Source of the DNA: an uncultured Clostridium sp.
Lineage (GTDB): Bacteria; Bacillota; Clostridia; Clostridiales; Clostridiaceae
Direction: 5' to 3'
DNA: 20,836 nt
NCBI GenBank assembly: GCA_937927335.1
Contig: CALBDU010000002.1
Coordinates: forward strand, 1-20,836
The notes below the pieces were generated by a model. That model worked only from the letters and a program-made list of their open reading frames with translations, was not told the DNA's origin and searched no databases. Of this stretch, positions 1 to 6,591 are shown piece after piece. Each line of letters begins with the position of its first letter. Within the stretch, counting starts at the first letter, position 1. The position numbers and the translations under genes are program-made.

Positions 1-635
1 AGGTATCAATTGGAGCATATAAATTAGCCACTATGATTAAGGTTTCAGAAGAACTTCTTAATGATAGTATTTTTAATTTAGAGAACTATATAGCAAAAGA
101 ATTCGCTAGAAGAATAGGTGCTAAGGAAGAAGAAGCATTCTTTATTGGAGACGGAACTGGAAAACCTACAGGTATTTTTAATGCAACTGGAGGTGCAGCA
201 CTTGGTGTGACTGCAGCAAGTGCGACAGCTATAACTTTCGATGAAGTTATAGACTTGTATTATAGCTTAAAGTCACCTTATAGGAAGAATGCCATATTTA
301 CTATGAATGAGGCCACGGTAAAAGCCATAAGAAAGTTAAAGGATGGTAATGGGCAGTATATATGGCAGCCTTCGATCAGTGCTGGCCAGCCTGATACTGT
401 TTTAAACAAGCCTGTAAGAACCTCAACATATATACCTAATATAGCTGCATCAGCTAAAACTATTGCTTTTGGAGATTACAGCTACTACTGGGTTGCTGAT
501 AGGCAAGGTAGGTCATTTCAGAGGTTAAATGAACTTTATGCAGCTAATGGCCAGGTAGGATTCAGGGCTACTCAACGAGTAGATGGAAAGCTTATTCTTT
601 CGGAAGCAATCAAGGTGCTTCAGCAGAAAGCGTAG
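1..635 (+). CDS. HK97-type major capsid protein, C-terminal part (5' end outside window)
   Basis: The reading frame is open to the left edge (first full codon at base 3), so the ATG at 33 is internal and the true start lies upstream. The visible ~210 residues are the C-terminal part of an HK97-fold major capsid protein, the shell subunit of the head. Seen in the sequence: the family-typical GDGTGKPTGIF motif near the visible N-terminus, the stretch with FTMNEATVKAIRKLKDGNG (P-domain helix region), and the terminal strand region VGFRATQRVDGKLILSEAI. The N-terminal arm and any scaffolding or delta domain are outside the window. The next gene starts 10 bases downstream, as expected for the late operon. 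Confidence 0.9.
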   Translation, partial: VSIGAYKLATMIKVSEELLNDSIFNLENYIAKEFARRIGAKEEEAFFIGDGTGKPTGIFNATGGAALGVTAASATAITFDEVIDLYYSLKSPYRKNAIFTMNEATVKAIRKLKDGNGQYIWQPSISAGQPDTVLNKPVRTSTYIPNIAASAKTIAFGDYSYYWVADRQGRSFQRLNELYAANGQVGFRATQRVDGKLILSEAIKVLQQKA

Positions 636-645
636 GTGATATTTT

Positions 646-861
646 ATGAGTAATATTAAAAACTATGCTGAACAAGGCGGAGAAAAGTGGGTAGTAGGAG
701 GAGAGCTTGATATCGCATCAGGTGGAAAACTAACATTTCAAGGCGTTGAGCTTAAGCCCGCGGAGACACAGACTGATAGCACCGCTCCAACAATTGCAGG
801 GGTGGTAGCTGATCTTAATACACTTATAGCAAAACTAAAGGCTGCAGGCCTTATGAAATAG
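646..861 (+). CDS. small phage head fibre protein
   Basis: A 71-residue protein with the pattern IKNYAEQGGEKWVVGGEL followed by GGKLTFQGVEL, which resembles the short head fibre / head decoration proteins that follow the major capsid gene in many Firmicute siphoviruses (relatives of the phi29 gp8.5 N-terminal region). These decorate the capsid surface and are usually dispensable. The C-terminus is a short helix (VVADLNTLIAKLKAAGL). The start is supported by TAGGTGAT a few bases upstream. It sits directly after the capsid gene and before the first cargo unit. The family call rests on motif and position, so it is good but not certain. Confidence 0.75.
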   Translation: MSNIKNYAEQGGEKWVVGGELDIASGGKLTFQGVELKPAETQTDSTAPTIAGVVADLNTLIAKLKAAGLMK

Positions 862-917
862 ATTGAAGATGATAAAGAAAGGGTAAAGTTAAACTGCAAA
901 TGACACCATAATTGGCA

Positions 918-946
918 TTGTTTGTTAAATGTTAATATGTTACAAT
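918..946 (+). promoter_or_regulatory. promoter of the NERD cargo gene
   Basis: TTGTTT at 918-923, a 17-base spacer, then TACAAT at 941-946 preceded by TG at 938-939 (extended -10 form). It lies in the 113-base gap between the head fibre gene and the NERD gene, giving that gene its own start of transcription inside the late operon. Confidence 0.65.
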
Positions 947-956
947 TGGTAACATA
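936..956. promoter_or_regulatory. candidate operator palindrome over the -10 box
   Basis: A perfect 8-5-8 inverted repeat, TATGTTAC - AATTG - GTAACATA, that covers the -10 element of the promoter at 918-946. A nearly identical palindrome covers the -10 of the Spo0E-like gene at 15818-15838. The core TGTTA-N7-TAACA also fits the GlnR/TnrA consensus TGTNA-N7-TNACA, but a phage repressor is equally possible. Confidence 0.55.
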
Positions 957-974
957 AAGAAGGGGTGGTTATTT

Positions 975-1691
975 ATGGTGTCATTGTATATGGTTTTTCT
1001 TATGCCAGTATTTGCAATCATAATTGTCCTAGGTATTGTTGTAGTGAAAGTATTCCGCATAAAGAAGGAATATAAGAATTCAAAATATGGAGCTTCAAGC
1101 GGAAATAGCTTGTTTAGGACAATTAATGATAAGGGCAATCATGGAGAGTTTTTAACATTTCAATATCTTGAAAAATTGGATGCTGATAATAAAATTCTAA
1201 CTAATGTCTACATTCCACGAAGTGATGGAACTACAACTGAAATAGACTTGTTAATGTTAAATAAAACGGGAATTTACGTTTTTGAATCCAAGAACTACAG
1301 TGGGTGGATCTTTGGTGATGAGAAAAGTAAAAACTGGACACAGACACTTGAAGGTGGCAAGAAAAATAAATTCTACAATCCAATTTGGCAGAATAAGACT
1401 CATATAACCGCATTAAAAAAAGTAATTAATGATGTAAATCCTAATAGCTTCTATTCGTATATTGTATTCAGCGAACGTTGTGAGCTGAAAAAAGTTTCCG
1501 TATCAGGGGATAACATTGCTGTTGTGAAAAGAAACAAGCTTTATGATTTGTTAAAGGAAGATATCGAAAGCCGATCTAGAGTATTGTCAGATGAGCAATT
1601 GGACAGGCTGTTTGAATCCCTTAAAAAGTATACTTTAGCTGATTCGAACACCAAGTTACAACATATTGAAAGCATTAGAAATAAGGCATAG
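975..1691 (+). CDS. membrane-anchored NERD (nuclease-related domain) protein
   Basis: A 238-residue protein with one hydrophobic N-terminal segment (residues about 7-27) followed by basic residues, so it should be anchored in the membrane with the rest in the cytoplasm. Residues about 54-150 form a NERD domain: GNHGE (54-58), TEID (88-91) and VFESKN (102-107) supply the E...D...E-x-K arrangement of the PD-(D/E)XK-like nuclease fold, and NPIWQN follows at 135-140. NERD proteins are suspected DNA-processing enzymes, often carried on plasmids and phages; no substrate is known from the sequence. AAGGGGTGG precedes the ATG. It is not a structural gene: it lies between head genes with its own promoter and terminator, which marks it as lysogen-expressed cargo. 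Confidence 0.85.
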   Translation: MVSLYMVFLMPVFAIIIVLGIVVVKVFRIKKEYKNSKYGASSGNSLFRTINDKGNHGEFLTFQYLEKLDADNKILTNVYIPRSDGTTTEIDLLMLNKTGIYVFESKNYSGWIFGDEKSKNWTQTLEGGKKNKFYNPIWQNKTHITALKKVINDVNPNSFYSYIVFSERCELKKVSVSGDNIAVVKRNKLYDLLKEDIESRSRVLSDEQLDRLFESLKKYTLADSNTKLQHIESIRNKA

Positions 1692-1716
1692 AAAATCTTT
1701 AATAATATAATTCATG

Positions 1717-1744
1717 AACACAATCTTTCGGGATTGTGTTTTTT
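1717..1744 (+). terminator. rho-independent terminator after the NERD gene
   Basis: A 9-base-pair perfect stem (AACACAATC at 1717-1725 with GATTGTGTT at 1732-1740), six-base loop, then a T run. It closes the NERD transcription unit just ahead of the head-tail connector gene. Confidence 0.85.
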
Positions 1745-1770
1745 ATATATAACAAAAAGGATGTGAACGA

Positions 1771-2046
1771 ATGATTGTCACTCTAGATGAAACAAAACTA
1801 TACCTTAAAGTGGACGGGGATGATGACAATACTCTCATCACTGATTATATAAATGCAGCAGAGGAGCTTTGCGAAGACATATTGAGATATCCAATTTCTG
1901 AGTTCCTTGAGGTTCCTGAAACTGTGAAGCAAGCGGTTCTTTATGCTGTGGGAAATCTATATGAGCAGCGTGAAACTTTGGATATGAAGTCCCTGATTGA
2001 AATGATGACACGAATACTGTTTGCTTACAGAAGAGAGGGATGGTAG
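1771..2046 (+). CDS. head-tail connector protein (gp6-like)
   Basis: A 91-residue, mostly helical protein of the HK97 gp6 / phage_connect family, which forms the ring under the portal that joins head to tail. Typical features seen: an N-terminal segment that begins with LDETKLYLKVDGDDDNTLITDYINAAEE, a central hydrophobic helix VKQAVLYAVGNLYEQRE, and a C-terminal LLFAYRR-like end (RILFAYRREGW). An AAGGATGTG ribosome site precedes the ATG. It opens the connector block that runs on with short overlaps to 3668. Confidence 0.85.
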   Translation: MIVTLDETKLYLKVDGDDDNTLITDYINAAEELCEDILRYPISEFLEVPETVKQAVLYAVGNLYEQRETLDMKSLIEMMTRILFAYRREGW

Positions 2047-2048
2047 AT

Positions 2049-2375
2049 ATGAACTTCGGGGAGATGAGACATCGAATTACCATTCAGAGAATTGTGCCTG
2101 TGATAAATGAAAATGGATTTGAGAGTACGGCCACAGAAACATATAAAACCGTATGGGCTGCTGTTACAAATCTTCATGGCAAGGAATACTTTGCCGCAAA
2201 GGCAGTCCAGGCAGAGAATACTGTTAAATTTACTTTTAGGTTCATAGAAGGTATAGACCAAACAATGAAGATATTATTTCACGGTAAAGCCTACAATATA
2301 AGCACCATTGATAATATAAAGTATAGGAACCAGTATATAGAGGTTCAAGCTATGGAGGTGGAGCCTGGTGGCTAA
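2049..2375 (+). CDS. phage head-tail adaptor (head closure protein)
   Basis: A 108-residue beta-rich protein starting MNFGEMRHRITIQR, the classic opening of the SPP1 gp16 / head-tail adaptor family that plugs or seals the head after packaging. Other family features: the segment YKTVWAAVTNLHGKEYFAA and a late MKILFHGKAYNI strand pair. I chose the ATG at 2049 rather than that at 2040 because the ribosome site GAGAGGG at 2034-2040 touches the first ATG but is about 8 bases from the second. It ends overlapping the start of the next gene by 8 bases. Confidence 0.85.
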   Translation: MNFGEMRHRITIQRIVPVINENGFESTATETYKTVWAAVTNLHGKEYFAAKAVQAENTVKFTFRFIEGIDQTMKILFHGKAYNISTIDNIKYRNQYIEVQAMEVEPGG

Positions 2376-2766
2376 GATCGAATTAGAAGGTATGCAGGAG
2401 CTTATTGATAAAGTCAATAAACTTGGCAGTAGAAGTTCAGAGATTAAAAAGAAAGCACTGGACAGAGCTGGAACCATAGTTAAAGCCAGCATGGAAGAAA
2501 AAGCTCCCAGGTCAGAACATACCAAAAGACACATGGCTGATAACATTAAAGTTTCGAAAATTGAAAATGAAGATGGTGTGGATTTTGTTAAGATCGGTCC
2601 TAATAAAGGAGATAATTCGGAGTTCTTTTATTCAAAGTTCACTGAATGGGGAACTTCAAACATACCCGCACAGCATTGGGCTGAGAATTCAGTACTTGAG
2701 AACAAGAAGAAAATCAAAGAGGTAATAAAGGAGGAACTGGAAAGGGGGCTTGGTGAAATTGATTAA
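2368..2766 (+). CDS. HK97 gp10-like tail component
   Basis: A 132-residue protein of the HK97 gp10 / minor tail joining family. The N-terminal half is a basic helix region (LIDKVNKLGSRSSEIKKKALDRAG) and the conserved KAPRSEHTKRHMADNIKVSK-like block lies in the middle (around residues 50-70), followed by FTEWGTSNIPAQHW, the family's signature WGT...P.HP-like motif. It starts with GTG at 2368, supported by GGAGGTGG just upstream, and overlaps its neighbours at both ends, as is normal in this block. Confidence 0.85.
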   Translation: MAKIELEGMQELIDKVNKLGSRSSEIKKKALDRAGTIVKASMEEKAPRSEHTKRHMADNIKVSKIENEDGVDFVKIGPNKGDNSEFFYSKFTEWGTSNIPAQHWAENSVLENKKKIKEVIKEELERGLGEID

Positions 2767-3094
2767 TAAACTTATCATTGACACATTAAAGCCTCTTGGA
2801 GTTTCAGTAGGATTTCAAAAGTATTCAGGGGCAGATACAACTTACATTACATTTCATGAATACCTTCAGACCGGTGAGGAATTTGAGGAAGACGAGGAAG
2901 CATTCACAAGTCATTATGTTCAAGTTGATGTCTGGTCAAAAACAGATTACACTACATTAGTTAGTGATATAAAATCACTGCTAAAAGCAGCAAATTTTAA
3001 GAGGATAGATGAAGCAGATTTTTATGAACCAGATACCGGCTTCTACCATAAGGGTCTAAAACTTTACTATTTAGAAGAAAAGGAGGTAGATTAA
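2753..3094 (+). CDS. tail completion / tail terminator-like protein (DUF3168-type)
   Basis: About 113 residues, in the position of the tail terminator that caps the tail tube at its head end. It has the expected alpha-beta layout: an N-terminal helix, a strand with YITFHEYLQTGEE, an acidic loop, YVQVDVWSKTDYTTLVSDIKSLL (strand plus helix) and a C-terminal FYHKGLKLYYLEE strand, which fits the DUF3168 / gp17-like group. GTG at 2753 is the more likely start than TTG at 2750, with the G-rich AAGGGGG at 2742-2748 as ribosome site. It overlaps the upstream gene by 14 bases. The subfamily name is less sure than the role. Confidence 0.7.
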   Translation: MKLINKLIIDTLKPLGVSVGFQKYSGADTTYITFHEYLQTGEEFEEDEEAFTSHYVQVDVWSKTDYTTLVSDIKSLLKAANFKRIDEADFYEPDTGFYHKGLKLYYLEEKEVD

Positions 3095-3095
3095 A

Positions 3096-3668
3096 ATGGC
3101 AAGACAAATAGGATTACGAGATATTCATATTGCGCTGCTCACAGATGATGATGCTACAGGGACTACTTATGCAGCTCCAATAAAGTTAGAAAGAGCTGTT
3201 AGTGCAAAACTTTCTCCAAAGGTTAATTCTGAAAACATTTATTCAGATGATACTGTAGAGGATGTTATTGCATCCTTTGACAGTGTTGATGTTGAGATAG
3301 AACTCAATCAGTTATCTTTAACTAGTAGGGCAACGCTACAGGGAGCGAAGGTTGTAAAGGGAGTTTTAATTGAAAGCAAGGATGACATAGCGCCGACTCT
3401 AGCACTTGGCTTTAAGTCAAAGAAACATAACGGAAAATATCGTTATGTATGGCTATTGAAGGGTAAGTTTGAATTGGCCACTGATGAGTATGATACAGAG
3501 GCTGAAAAGCCACAACCTAAAAGTGCAAAACTTAAAGGAACTTTCTACTCCAGAGATTTTGATGGAAACTTCAGATTTATTGCTGATGAAGATGCCACAG
3601 GAGTTGACATAACTATTATTGCGGGTTGGTTTACTGCAGTACTGGCAGAACCAGTGGTTACTCCGTAA
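3096..3668 (+). CDS. phage major tail protein (phi13 type)
   Basis: A 190-residue major tail tube subunit. It begins MARQIGLRDIHIALLT, has the strand ELERAVSAKLSPKVNSENIYSDD-like region typical of phi13-family tube proteins, and the later blocks ALGFKSKKHNGKYRYVWLLKG and LKGTFYSRDFDGNFRF. These proteins stack as rings around the tape measure. AAAGGAGGTAGATTAAA gives a strong ribosome site, consistent with high expression. The 3' end has a diverged second copy of a short piece at 5163-5216, beyond the cargo genes that follow. Confidence 0.88.
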   Translation: MARQIGLRDIHIALLTDDDATGTTYAAPIKLERAVSAKLSPKVNSENIYSDDTVEDVIASFDSVDVEIELNQLSLTSRATLQGAKVVKGVLIESKDDIAPTLALGFKSKKHNGKYRYVWLLKGKFELATDEYDTEAEKPQPKSAKLKGTFYSRDFDGNFRFIADEDATGVDITIIAGWFTAVLAEPVVTP

Positions 3669-3686
3669 TATAAGGCGTTTATTTAA

Positions 3687-3715
3687 TGGTCAAATGTATC
3701 TGCTAGTAGTATAAT
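3687..3715 (+). promoter_or_regulatory. promoter of cargo unit 2
   Basis: TGGTCA at 3687-3692, a 17-base spacer and a perfect TATAAT at 3710-3715, in the 86-base gap after the major tail gene. It would drive the DUF6884-type gene and probably the gene at 5239. Confidence 0.6.
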
Positions 3716-3754
3716 ATAGATGTTAAATATTTACTATAAGCTGGGGGAATTGAT

Positions 3755-4006
3755 ATGAAAGTAGCTTTGCTATCCTGTACAAGCAGTAAGAAAGCTTACA
3801 AATGTAGAGCTTCTGAGATGTATTCTGAAAGTCCAAGATTTGCTCTTGCATACAAATATGCAAAAATGAGTTGTGATACTGTTTATATTCTATCAGCAAA
3901 ATATGGCTTGATTGCAGAAGACCATGAAATTGACCCATACAATGAAACACTTAAGGATAAATCAACATCAGAAAAGAGTGGTCACAGAATGTACTGCACA
4001 AATTAA
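3755..4006 (+). CDS. DUF6884-like protein, N-terminal fragment of a frameshifted gene
   Basis: The first 83 residues read MKVALLSCTSSKKAYKC at the N-terminus, then SEMYSESPRF, VYILSAKYGL (43-52) and DPYNETL (60-66). This set matches the DUF6884-type domain of phage and restriction-associated proteins; its biochemical activity is not established to my knowledge. The frame breaks at the A run 3972-3975: the continuation KEWSQNVLHKL expected for this domain is present in the -1 frame (from base 3973), so one A seems to have been lost. In the annotated frame it ends after about 11 unrelated residues. The rest of the protein is the next entry. GGGGGAATTG precedes the ATG. Confidence 0.7.
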   Translation: MKVALLSCTSSKKAYKCRASEMYSESPRFALAYKYAKMSCDTVYILSAKYGLIAEDHEIDPYNETLKDKSTSEKSGHRMYCTN

Positions 4007-4218
4007 GCAATCTATTTTCTTTACAAAATGATGAATTTGTTGTATTAGCAGGTGTTGCTTATAATGAATATCTTTTACCGCATCTGAACAATTATAAACT
4101 ACCTTTAAAAGGTGAGTCTCTTGGAAATTGGATTCCAAAGTTAAGAATTCTAATCGAGGGGGTCTCAACATATAAGCAAAAAAATAGCTGCGAAGTAATA
4201 CACCGGTTATTCAATGAT

Positions 4219-5124
4219 TTGCCACGCATGAAGTGGTCGGAAATCGATGACTTGCCTTTCAATAATGGGATTTACATTGTATTCGAAAATGGTGAGCACT
4301 ACCTTGAAATGGATAGGATTGTCAGAGTAGGAACACATAGAGAAGATGACAGATTGAAGAATCGTCTTAAAGATCATTTTGTAAGAGAAAATAAAGATAG
4401 TAGCATATTTCGTAAAAATATTGGAAAAGCAATCTTGCATCTGAATACGGATCCATATGAAAATATATGGGAGCAAAATACATCTAAACCTGAAATAAGA
4501 GCGCAGTATGCCGCCTTATTAAATCTAGAATATCAAAATGAGATCGAAAAGAAAGTTACTTCATATATTAGGGGAAACTTCACTTTTGTTTGTTTTCAGG
4601 TAGACACAAAGCAAGAGCGCCTAAGGATTGAGGAAGGCCTAATTTCAAGTTTGAATAAGGAACCCTCTTTTAAGAGTTCGAGTGATTGGTTTGGATTGAA
4701 TAGTCCTATAAAGGACATAGCTGAAAGTGGTCTTTGGAATGTACAAGGTTTAAGAGGTATTGAATTGACCACAGAAGAAATCAATAGAATAAAATTATTA
4801 ATAAGAAAAGAAAATTTTGAATATACAACAAGATCACAAGTTCCGAAGCTAGACCATATCAAAGTCAATTCAACAACTAACAAAGGCAAGGTATCAACTG
4901 TGGATATCAGAAACTATATTAAAGAAAAGTTGAACAATGCAAAAGAAAATGGGTTAAGTTATTATGATATTGTATCTGGTGATATACATAGAGAGATGAA
5001 TCTTGATAATAAGATGCCATCTGTATGTAGTGTAATGTATCAGTTGAAAGGCGAAAAAGATGAAGTGCTACATACAACACCAAGCGGAAAAAGTTCAACT
5101 ATAAAAATAAGATATTATACTTAA
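4219..5124 (+). CDS. GIY-YIG-like nuclease with winged-helix-like tail (downstream part of the frameshifted gene)
   Basis: The frame is open from 3973, with no good ribosome site at the internal TTG (4219) or ATG (4228), so this is best read as the rest of the gene that starts at 3755. The unshifted product would be about 455 residues. After the end of the DUF6884-type domain (WIPKLRILIEGVSTY region) comes a GIY-YIG-like domain: NNGIYIVFENGE, then RIVRVGTHRE in the place of the YIG motif, then RLKDHF and IFRKNIGKAIL, which follow in order as in that nuclease superfamily. The C-terminus has YYDIVSGDIHREMNL and MPSVCSVMYQL, a pattern I have seen in winged-helix segments of restriction-related proteins. 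A role in DNA cleavage or defence is inference. Confidence 0.6.
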   Translation: MPRMKWSEIDDLPFNNGIYIVFENGEHYLEMDRIVRVGTHREDDRLKNRLKDHFVRENKDSSIFRKNIGKAILHLNTDPYENIWEQNTSKPEIRAQYAALLNLEYQNEIEKKVTSYIRGNFTFVCFQVDTKQERLRIEEGLISSLNKEPSFKSSSDWFGLNSPIKDIAESGLWNVQGLRGIELTTEEINRIKLLIRKENFEYTTRSQVPKLDHIKVNSTTNKGKVSTVDIRNYIKEKLNNAKENGLSYYDIVSGDIHREMNLDNKMPSVCSVMYQLKGEKDEVLHTTPSGKSSTIKIRYYT

Positions 5125-5162
5125 TGGAAGTAAATTATTAGTAACTAATCAATCCGGAATTT

Positions 5163-5216
5163 AGCGATAACTTTAGGTTTATTGCTGATGAAGATGAAAC
5201 AGGAATTTACATGTAA
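5163..5216 (+). pseudogene. remnant copy of the major tail protein 3' region
   Basis: The bases translate as SDNFRFIADEDETGIYM and stop, matching DGNFRFIADEDATGVDI of the major tail protein (DNA 3561-3614) with several silent and a few coding differences. It has no start and is not expected to be made. It lies just after the DUF6884/GIY-YIG gene and is a scar of recombination between related phages or of cargo insertion into a tail gene. Confidence 0.8.
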
Positions 5217-5238
5217 ATAAAGGAATAAGGAGGTTATC

Positions 5239-6018
5239 ATGAAAGAACGGTTAATTAGAACGGTTATTTTTCATAAGGATGATATCGCATATATCAGTTT
5301 AAATAGTGAAAATAAGTATAATGGATGGACCTCTGACTTTGGATTTAATTTGCCAAATGGCAAGAGAATGAAGCTCGATTTAAAAAATGACGAACACTTA
5401 TTCTTACTTTTCGTTCTAGCATCTGCTTGGTCAAGGCCAGGTAGATGGGAAAATGCTGCTTATTTTACTGCATATTTAACATATAAAGGTTATTATGATT
5501 ATAAATTATGGCTAAACGATGCTTGGGTTAAAGATATCGCCCAAAAAGCTGGTCGTGACATTTACAAATTTGTTGATGGGTGTGAAGGGCTTGTTAGCAG
5601 GATAAAAGTAAGTTTTCGTAGTGATTATTACGACAGCGTCAAAGTATTGGCTAACAATTGGAAAAAGATAATGGTTAGTCTAAAAAAATCAGAAGAAAAA
5701 CAAGATTATTCGGAGTTTATTGATTACTTATCCAATATTGAGGGATTAGGATACGGAACTAAAAAAATGAAAATAAAGATACCTTTAATACTTAGGGAAC
5801 TAAGATGCCAAAATGTTTATAAGGGCATTAGAGGGGAAGTATGTTGTGTCAGAGACAAAAGGGTTATGGATGCATCAAAAGCTATTGGATTAAAGTTACC
5901 AATAGGTTATGATATGGAACCGATTTTAAAGGCTTCAGAAATAATATATGAGAATTTTGGTGATTTATATGATATACCTCTATTCGCATATGAGGACTTA
6001 AAGGATAAATTACTATAA
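5239..6018 (+). CDS. uncharacterised cargo protein, possible helix-hairpin-helix DNA glycosylase-like fold
   Basis: A 259-residue soluble protein with no signal peptide or membrane segment, preceded by AAGGAGG. I do not recognise the family with certainty. What can be seen: a helical N-terminal half with LASAWSRPGRWENAAYF (61-76), then LSNIEGLGYGTKKMKIKIPL (164-183), which reads like a helix-hairpin-helix (I-x-G-L-G-x-x-x-K), then RELRC and VCCVRDKRVMDASKAIGLKLP (201-221), whose D206 sits where HhH-GPD base excision glycosylases have their catalytic Asp (VDTRV...RLGL). This would suggest a base-removal or DNA-binding role, but the similarity is weak. It is the second gene of cargo unit 2, followed at once by a terminator. 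Confidence 0.5.
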   Translation: MKERLIRTVIFHKDDIAYISLNSENKYNGWTSDFGFNLPNGKRMKLDLKNDEHLFLLFVLASAWSRPGRWENAAYFTAYLTYKGYYDYKLWLNDAWVKDIAQKAGRDIYKFVDGCEGLVSRIKVSFRSDYYDSVKVLANNWKKIMVSLKKSEEKQDYSEFIDYLSNIEGLGYGTKKMKIKIPLILRELRCQNVYKGIRGEVCCVRDKRVMDASKAIGLKLPIGYDMEPILKASEIIYENFGDLYDIPLFAYEDLKDKLL

Positions 6019-6027
6019 TATAATAGC

Positions 6028-6055
6028 AAAAAGGTCTACAAAAGTAGGCCTTTTT
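6028..6055 (+). terminator. rho-independent terminator closing cargo unit 2
   Basis: A 12-base-pair stem (AAAAAGGTCTAC at 6028-6039 with GTAGGCCTTTTT at 6044-6055, one G-U pair) around an AAAA loop, ending in T5. It lies between the gene at 5239 and the tail chaperone gene. Confidence 0.85.
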
Positions 6056-6073
6056 CAATTGGGGGTGATGCAA

Positions 6074-6409
6074 TTGAAAGCATCAGAATTAAAAAGTAAG
6101 GGAATTAAATTCAAACTGGGAGATAAAGAGCATGAGCTTAAGCTCAATATGAACACCTTCTGCGAGCTAGAGGAAATTTATGGAGACCTAAACAAAGCCT
6201 TTGACGATTTGCAGAGCATGAAGCTAAAAGCGGTTAGGGCGTTAGTTTACGCAGCAGTAAAGGTTGAAGATGAAGCTATAACCTTAAAAGCTGTAGGTGA
6301 ACAGTTGGGCTTAAATGATCTAGAAAGGCTGGGAACAGCCATCAACGAAGCACTAGGCAAAGCCATGCCTGAGGCTGAGGAAAACCTGGGGGAATCGAAA
6401 GCCACTTAA
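6074..6409 (+). CDS. tail assembly chaperone gpG
   Basis: A 111-residue chaperone that coats the tape measure protein before tail tube assembly. It has the family pattern GIKFKLGDKEHELKLNMNTFCELEE near the N-terminus and the helical LKAVRALVYAAVK and GLNDLERLGTAINEAL blocks. I chose TTG at 6074: the strong ribosome site GGGGG at 6061-6065 is only 2 bases from the ATG at 6068 but 8 bases from this TTG. The last codons before the stop overlap the frameshift site that extends the protein into gpGT. Confidence 0.82.
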   Translation: MKASELKSKGIKFKLGDKEHELKLNMNTFCELEEIYGDLNKAFDDLQSMKLKAVRALVYAAVKVEDEAITLKAVGEQLGLNDLERLGTAINEALGKAMPEAEENLGESKAT

Positions 6410-6591
6410 GTTCTGATACATGGGACTGGGAGTGGCTTTTCTATTTGGGAACGAATCTTCTACAAATGAGCGAGGAACAGTTCTGGAACAGCACACCTAA
6501 AATGCTGCAGGCTTTGTTTAGGGTATACAAAATGGTAAATGGGATTGAAGATAAGTCAGAGTTTGATACCATTGACAACATATTATTCTAA
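6074..6591 (+). CDS. gpGT, the -1 frameshift extension of the tail chaperone
   Basis: A second open frame, -1 to gpG, runs from the end of gpG to TAA at 6589-6591 without any start of its own. It encodes WDWEWLFYLGTNLLQMSEEQFW and PKMLQALFRVYKM, the classic T-domain pattern (WDW...EEFW..TP.K) that binds the tail tube subunit while the G part holds the tape measure. The fusion must arise by ribosomal slippage, most likely at GGGGGAA (6388-6394). A low ratio of gpGT to gpG is needed for tail assembly in lambda and its relatives. It lies immediately before cargo unit 3 rather than directly before the tape measure gene. Confidence 0.8.
6388..6394 (+). promoter_or_regulatory. programmed -1 frameshift (slippery) site
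   Basis: GGGGGAA within codons CTG-GGG-GAA near the end of gpG. The P-site GGG re-pairs fully after a -1 slip; the A-site pairing is imperfect (GAA to GGA). It resembles lambda's GGGAAAG in place and type. The only other runs in the overlap (GGAAAAC, CGAAAG) look poorer. Confidence 0.6.

Noticed and set aside
3971..3981. Programmed frameshift in the DUF6884/GIY-YIG gene
   Set aside because: The site lacks a canonical X-XXY-YYZ heptamer and no strong downstream stem is evident; a one-base loss is simpler.
5137..5149. Short palindrome ATTAGT-A-ACTAAT
   Set aside because: Arms are short, there is no promoter over it and no second copy, so it may be chance in AT-rich DNA.
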